Shown here piece after piece: positions 60,821 through 64,000 of a stretch of 64,000 nucleotides of DNA. The number at the start of each line of letters is the position of its first letter. Position 1 is the stretch's first letter. The notes under the pieces are model-generated. The model did no database searches. It saw only the letters and a list, made by a program, of their open reading frames with translations, and had not been told where the DNA came from. Both the position numbers and the translations under genes were made by a program. Source of the stretch: JBAQMG01 sp049302575 (lineage in GTDB: Bacteria > Bacillota > Desulfitobacteriia > Desulfitobacteriales > Desulfitobacteriaceae); NCBI GenBank assembly GCA_049302575.1, contig JBAQMG010000051.1:4656-68655 (forward strand), in the 5' to 3' direction.

Positions 60821-60911
60821 TTTAAATCACATCCTTGTTACAGTTTGATACTATACCTATTATTATACATCTAGATCATCTAACGTTAAATATGTCATAG
60901 TACCTTTTTTG

Positions 60912-61583
60912 TTATATTATTAAATTAACTCTTTGAATAAATTCATAAATTATTTTAGCAGTTGCTCCCCAAATAATTTCCCCCTGAACCTTATATACAT
61001 ATATTTGGGATTTGCGATCACCCCAAGGCTTTGTATATTTTTCTGGTAACCCTAATTCGCGGGCAGGAAAAGTAGTTATTTCATTTCCTTTTTCATCCAC
61101 GAAAGAAGGAAAGTTTTTAAGACAAACCTGATATACCTCAGGTTTGTTTTTTTCGAAATAAGCAACTGGAACAGTAAAAATATACTCGACTTCTCTTTTG
61201 TCCAGAGTAATCTCAGCTTTATCTTGAATGTCTGCTATCCCAACATAGGGATAAATAATTGCCCCGCTAGAAGTAAACACGTTATGTAATTTTCCAACAA
61301 TGTTTAGTTTCCCTTCAGCAATACCTAATTCCTCAACAGTTTCACGAAGGGCTGTGTGTTCAAAATCAGAATCAATCTTGGGATCGTAATGTCCCCCGGG
61401 GAAACATATTTCACCACCCTGCCTGATGCTCAAAGCCCTTTTTTGAAAGACTAAGTGGTATTCATCATTCAACAAAACCAACAAGACAAGCACAGCGGAT
61501 TTATAATTTTCCTCACTCCCCTGAATTTTAGTTACCAAGGGTAATAATACGTCCTTTAACTTTACTATCTGTTCTTTACGCAT
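60912..61583 (-). CDS. Nudix hydrolase, likely coenzyme A pyrophosphatase
   Basis: A 223-residue protein. The Nudix box is GGHYDPKIDSDFEHTALRETVEELGI, with one or two residues more than usual before the REx2EE core. SIRQGGEICFPGGHYDP and TSSGAIIYPYVGI match the CoA-diphosphatase subfamily (UPF0035), which cleaves CoA to phosphopantetheine and 3',5'-ADP. The ATG has GTGAGGGGAAA upstream. Confidence 0.9.
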   Translation of the reverse strand: MRKEQIVKLKDVLLPLVTKIQGSEENYKSAVLVLLVLLNDEYHLVFQKRALSIRQGGEICFPGGHYDPKIDSDFEHTALRETVEELGIAEGKLNIVGKLHNVFTSSGAIIYPYVGIADIQDKAEITLDKREVEYIFTVPVAYFEKNKPEVYQVCLKNFPSFVDEKGNEITTFPARELGLPEKYTKPWGDRKSQIYVYKVQGEIIWGATAKIIYEFIQRVNLII

Positions 61584-61703
61584 ATGTTTCCCCTCACTAT
61601 TTGTTCTTAGCGTCAGAAGAGGCTAATTAAATTAATGGAATAATTCCGAGCCTTGATGGCGGTTAAGTCGTTAATGGAAATAGTTTCGCAAGACAGCTCC
61701 CGC

Positions 61704-63308
61704 TCAGGAATCTGCAGGAGGCTGTAAAAAGAACTCAATTTCATAACGCTCACTCAACCATTTTGTTTTCCACTCATCTCTTAATAAGATGGCAAAGTTT
61801 TCATCTTTATCTAAAACGACCATACTCATGTTGGAATCTTGCAAAGTATTGAGCTTAGCTTCACTTTTTATATTAATCCAACGTACGACCTCGTAAGCAA
61901 GATTTTGGATCGTCACCGTTACACCATATTCTTCACGCAAACGAAATTCCAAGACTTCAAATTGCAGTTGTCCAACTACTCCGATGATCGGGGCTTCAAC
62001 CCCACTATTAAGATCCCTAAAGACATGGATAGCACCTTCCTCTTGGAGTTCTTGGATACCTTTAATAAACTGTTTACGTTTCAAGGCATTGCTCGTGCTA
62101 ATTCGGGCGAAATTTTCCGGATTAAAAAAGGGCATAGCCTCAAAGAGAATCCCTTCTTTTTCACTCAGAACATCCCCAATACGCAAGGTTCCATTATCAT
62201 GGACTCCAATGATATCCCCAGCGTAAGCTTCATCGAGAATGACCCTTTCTTGCGCAAAGAGTTGTTGGGGCTGGGCAAGGCGCATTCGGCGATGCGTTCG
62301 AGAATGAACAACATTCATCCCCCGTTCGTACTTTCCCGAACAGATTCGGATAAAAGCAATACGATCCCTATGCATGGCATTCATATTTGCCTGAATTTTA
62401 AAAACAAACCCAGAAAAAGTCGGAGTTTCTGCAGGTAATTCTCCCTGATTAGTCGTTCTAGGTGCAGGAGTTGGTGCTAACTCTAAAAAACTATGGAGAA
62501 AATTAGGAACACCGAAATTATTGAGCGCACTGCCAAAAAAAACGGGAGTTACTTCACCTTGATCCACTTTGGCTCGATCAAAAGTATTTCCAGCAAGGTC
62601 TAATAGTTCAATCCCTTCTGTTAATTGTTTTAGAAGTTCTAAGCCTATACCTTCTTGAACTTCTACAGAACTTAAATTTCCTGATACTGGTGCCTTCGAG
62701 GTATTGTTAGTGCTATTCCCCAAAAAACGTTCCACACAACCCGTCCGACGGTCGTAAATTCCTTTGAAATCTAAGCCCATCCCGATAGGCCAATTCATCG
62801 GATACGCTTGAATCCCCAGCACCTTTTCGACTTCATCCAGTAAGTCTAAAGGGTCTTTGGAATAACGGTCACATTTATTAATAAAGGTAAATATAGGTAT
62901 TCCTCGTTGCCTACACACTTGAAAAAGTTTTTTCGTTTGGGCTTCTACTCCCTTAGCTGCATCAATCAGCATTACTGCACTATCTGCAGCAGTGAGAGTT
63001 CGGTAGGTATCCTCACTAAAGTCCTGGTGACCGGGAGTATCCAAGATATTAATTACATAATCCAAATATTTAAATTGTAAGACACTAGAGGTGATCGAGA
63101 TTCCTCTCTGCTGCTCTAATTCCATCCAATCCGAAGTAGCATAGCGTTCTGATTTACGAGACTTTACAGTGCCAGCTAGACGGATCGCTCCGCCGAAAAG
63201 CAGTAGTTTTTCTGTCAAGGTTGTTTTTCCAGCGTCTGGATGTGAAATAATAGCAAACGTCTTACGCGAATGTATTTCAATTTCTAAATTTGATTGAGAG
63301 TTTGTCAA
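61704..63308 (-). CDS. prfC: Peptide chain release factor 3 (PrfC)
   Basis: A 534-residue translational GTPase. FAIISHPDAGKTTLTEKLLLFGGAI is the P-loop (G1), RGISITSSVLQF the G2/switch I, LDTPGHQDFSEDTYRTL G3 and TFINKCDRYSKDP G4. FVFKIQANMNAMHRDRIAFIRI and LQFEVLEFRLREEYGVTV are the domain II/III features of RF3. It recycles RF1 and RF2 after peptide release. The start is a TTG at 63308 with AAGGAGAAT 9 bases upstream. Confidence 0.96.
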   Translation of the reverse strand: MTNSQSNLEIEIHSRKTFAIISHPDAGKTTLTEKLLLFGGAIRLAGTVKSRKSERYATSDWMELEQQRGISITSSVLQFKYLDYVINILDTPGHQDFSEDTYRTLTAADSAVMLIDAAKGVEAQTKKLFQVCRQRGIPIFTFINKCDRYSKDPLDLLDEVEKVLGIQAYPMNWPIGMGLDFKGIYDRRTGCVERFLGNSTNNTSKAPVSGNLSSVEVQEGIGLELLKQLTEGIELLDLAGNTFDRAKVDQGEVTPVFFGSALNNFGVPNFLHSFLELAPTPAPRTTNQGELPAETPTFSGFVFKIQANMNAMHRDRIAFIRICSGKYERGMNVVHSRTHRRMRLAQPQQLFAQERVILDEAYAGDIIGVHDNGTLRIGDVLSEKEGILFEAMPFFNPENFARISTSNALKRKQFIKGIQELQEEGAIHVFRDLNSGVEAPIIGVVGQLQFEVLEFRLREEYGVTVTIQNLAYEVVRWINIKSEAKLNTLQDSNMSMVVLDKDENFAILLRDEWKTKWLSERYEIEFFLQPPADS

Positions 63309-63367
63309 CTTTTTATTCTCCTTGATCCTACATGAATTCAGATGTTAATTATAGCATAGCGTGTATA

Positions 63368-63460
63368 TTAATGCATAATTCATAATGCATAATCAGGCAA
63401 CGAAAATTAATGCACGAGGCACAATTAACGTTTCTGAATCGTGCATCACGCATCTCGCAT
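63368..63460. repeat. ATGCATAATTC and GCATCACGCATC repeats before the sensor gene
   Basis: TTAATGCATAATTCATAATG and CATAATCAG are followed by TGCACGAGGCACAATTAACG and a CGTGCATCACGCATCTCGCATC-like run (split units of 7-8 bases). Both repeat types of the window meet here. No gene is present between prfC and the plus-strand sensor gene apart from this tract and an A/T-rich promoter-like segment near 63510-63540. Confidence 0.65.
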
Positions 63461-63574
63461 CTTTATCATATCAGAAATTATTTTATAATCTATTTTGTAG
63501 GAATATCTATAAATTTGTCGAATAGTATTATCTAATATAAATATTTATATTGATCTGAACCTTAGGAGGTTGGA

Positions 63575-64000
63575 GTGAAACAACGGCTAAAATTTAAGTT
63601 GCGCGGACAATTACTCCTTGCTACGGGACTATTGGTTTTATTACCGCTTATACTTATTGGTTATTTTGTTAATCAAAGTGTGAATCTGGTTATGACTGAG
63701 CAGGCCTTGCGTTATAATTCATATCTTGGTCAATTAGTCCGATCAGAAGTTTTAAGATTTATCGATAAAGAAAAAGAAACCCTTGCCGTAACAGCAAATT
63801 TAAATGATTTATGGGAAACTAACGCTCAAACTATTCATCTAAGCCACCTTTTTAAAGTTGATGGAAACTGGCAACGAATCTACTTTGCTGATACTAAAAC
63901 CCGTAAACTTGTCACATGTATACCTGATCCAATCAATCTAACCTCTGATTATGATGCTCAAACTCAAGAATGGTATCGCCAAGCCCTAAACAACCCAGGA
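63575..64000 (+). CDS. Membrane sensor protein, N-terminal part (extracellular Cache-type domain)
   Basis: The only clear plus-strand gene. It starts with a GTG at 63575 behind TTAGGAGGTTGGA and is open to the window end (142 codons). KQRLKFKLRGQLLLATGLLVLLPLILIGYFV is a signal anchor. The following ~115 residues (VRSEVLRFIDKEKETLAVTA, TQEWYRQALNNPG) resemble the start of a dCache-1 extracytoplasmic ligand-binding domain, as in histidine kinases, diguanylate cyclases or chemoreceptors. The output domain is outside the window. Confidence 0.85.
   Translation, partial: MKQRLKFKLRGQLLLATGLLVLLPLILIGYFVNQSVNLVMTEQALRYNSYLGQLVRSEVLRFIDKEKETLAVTANLNDLWETNAQTIHLSHLFKVDGNWQRIYFADTKTRKLVTCIPDPINLTSDYDAQTQEWYRQALNNPG

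Noticed and set aside
61839..62438. 199-codon plus-strand ORF opposite prfC
   Set aside because: Antisense to conserved RF3 sequence; no recognised domain or start signals.

Overview
The window looks like a chromosomal segment of a low-to-moderate-GC Firmicute, most likely a clostridial anaerobe of the Peptococcaceae / Desulfitobacterium-Desulfosporosinus type. This is inferred from strong AGGAGG-type ribosome binding sites, many TTG and GTG starts, a Gram-positive-type LexA box and BirA operator, AddAB instead of RecBCD, an iron-sulfur flavoprotein and an Fe-S aldo/keto reductase. I cannot fix the genus. Almost every gene is on the minus strand, so transcription runs from high to low coordinates. 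The only clear plus-strand gene is a truncated sensor protein at the right end. I saw no tRNA, rRNA, CRISPR array, intact insertion sequence or prophage.

Layout, left to right. 1-8.8 kb holds the start of recA with its SOS promoter, a DEAD-box RNA helicase, cinA, an Fe-S aldo/keto reductase, a DnaJ/CbpA co-chaperone, a phosphohexomutase and an iron-sulfur flavoprotein. 8.8-9.1 kb holds a tiny stand-alone transcription unit (promoter, 35-codon ORF, stop-start-coupled 16-codon ORF, terminator). 10.1-18.2 kb is a complete tad/flp pilus locus (flp, tadV, tadE, tadG-like, cpaB, cpaE with a receiver domain, cpaF, tadB, tadC, plus a DUF192 gene). 18.5-20.3 kb holds a YfbR-like nucleotidase and an rRNA methyltransferase. 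20.4-26.7 kb is a full biotin operon, bioD-A-B-F-H-C, behind a BirA operator. 26.7-32.2 kb is an ArsR-controlled cluster (arsR, MFS pump, PF03773 permease, thioredoxin-like protein, DGC-domain protein) containing two decayed genes, a ferredoxin-like one and a CzcD-type cation pump. 32.4-33.0 kb is another decayed gene. 33.2-40.7 kb is addA-addB. 40.7-46.4 kb carries an ABC transporter pair (UPF0014/FetAB type), a YitT-family membrane protein, a PaaX-family regulator, a metallo-hydrolase and a VOC protein. 46.6-59.9 kb is a long amino-acid cluster ilvE-D-B-H-C-leuA-C-D-B-proB-A, with an attenuator-like leader before ilvE. 60.3-63.3 kb has a flavin reductase, a Nudix hydrolase and prfC. The 5' part of a sensor gene ends the window.

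The genes form coherent modules: SOS and recombination (recA, addAB), surface pili, biotin synthesis, branched-chain amino acid and proline synthesis, and metalloid/metal stress. The most unusual features are short intergenic repeats that sit on gene 3' ends and supply the last codons of several proteins (a repeated Met-His-Asn-Ser tail), the isolated micro-gene near 9 kb, the decayed genes inside the ArsR cluster, and the alternative hairpins before ilvE. I did not find a clearly new multi-gene system. The micro-gene is the best candidate for something undescribed.
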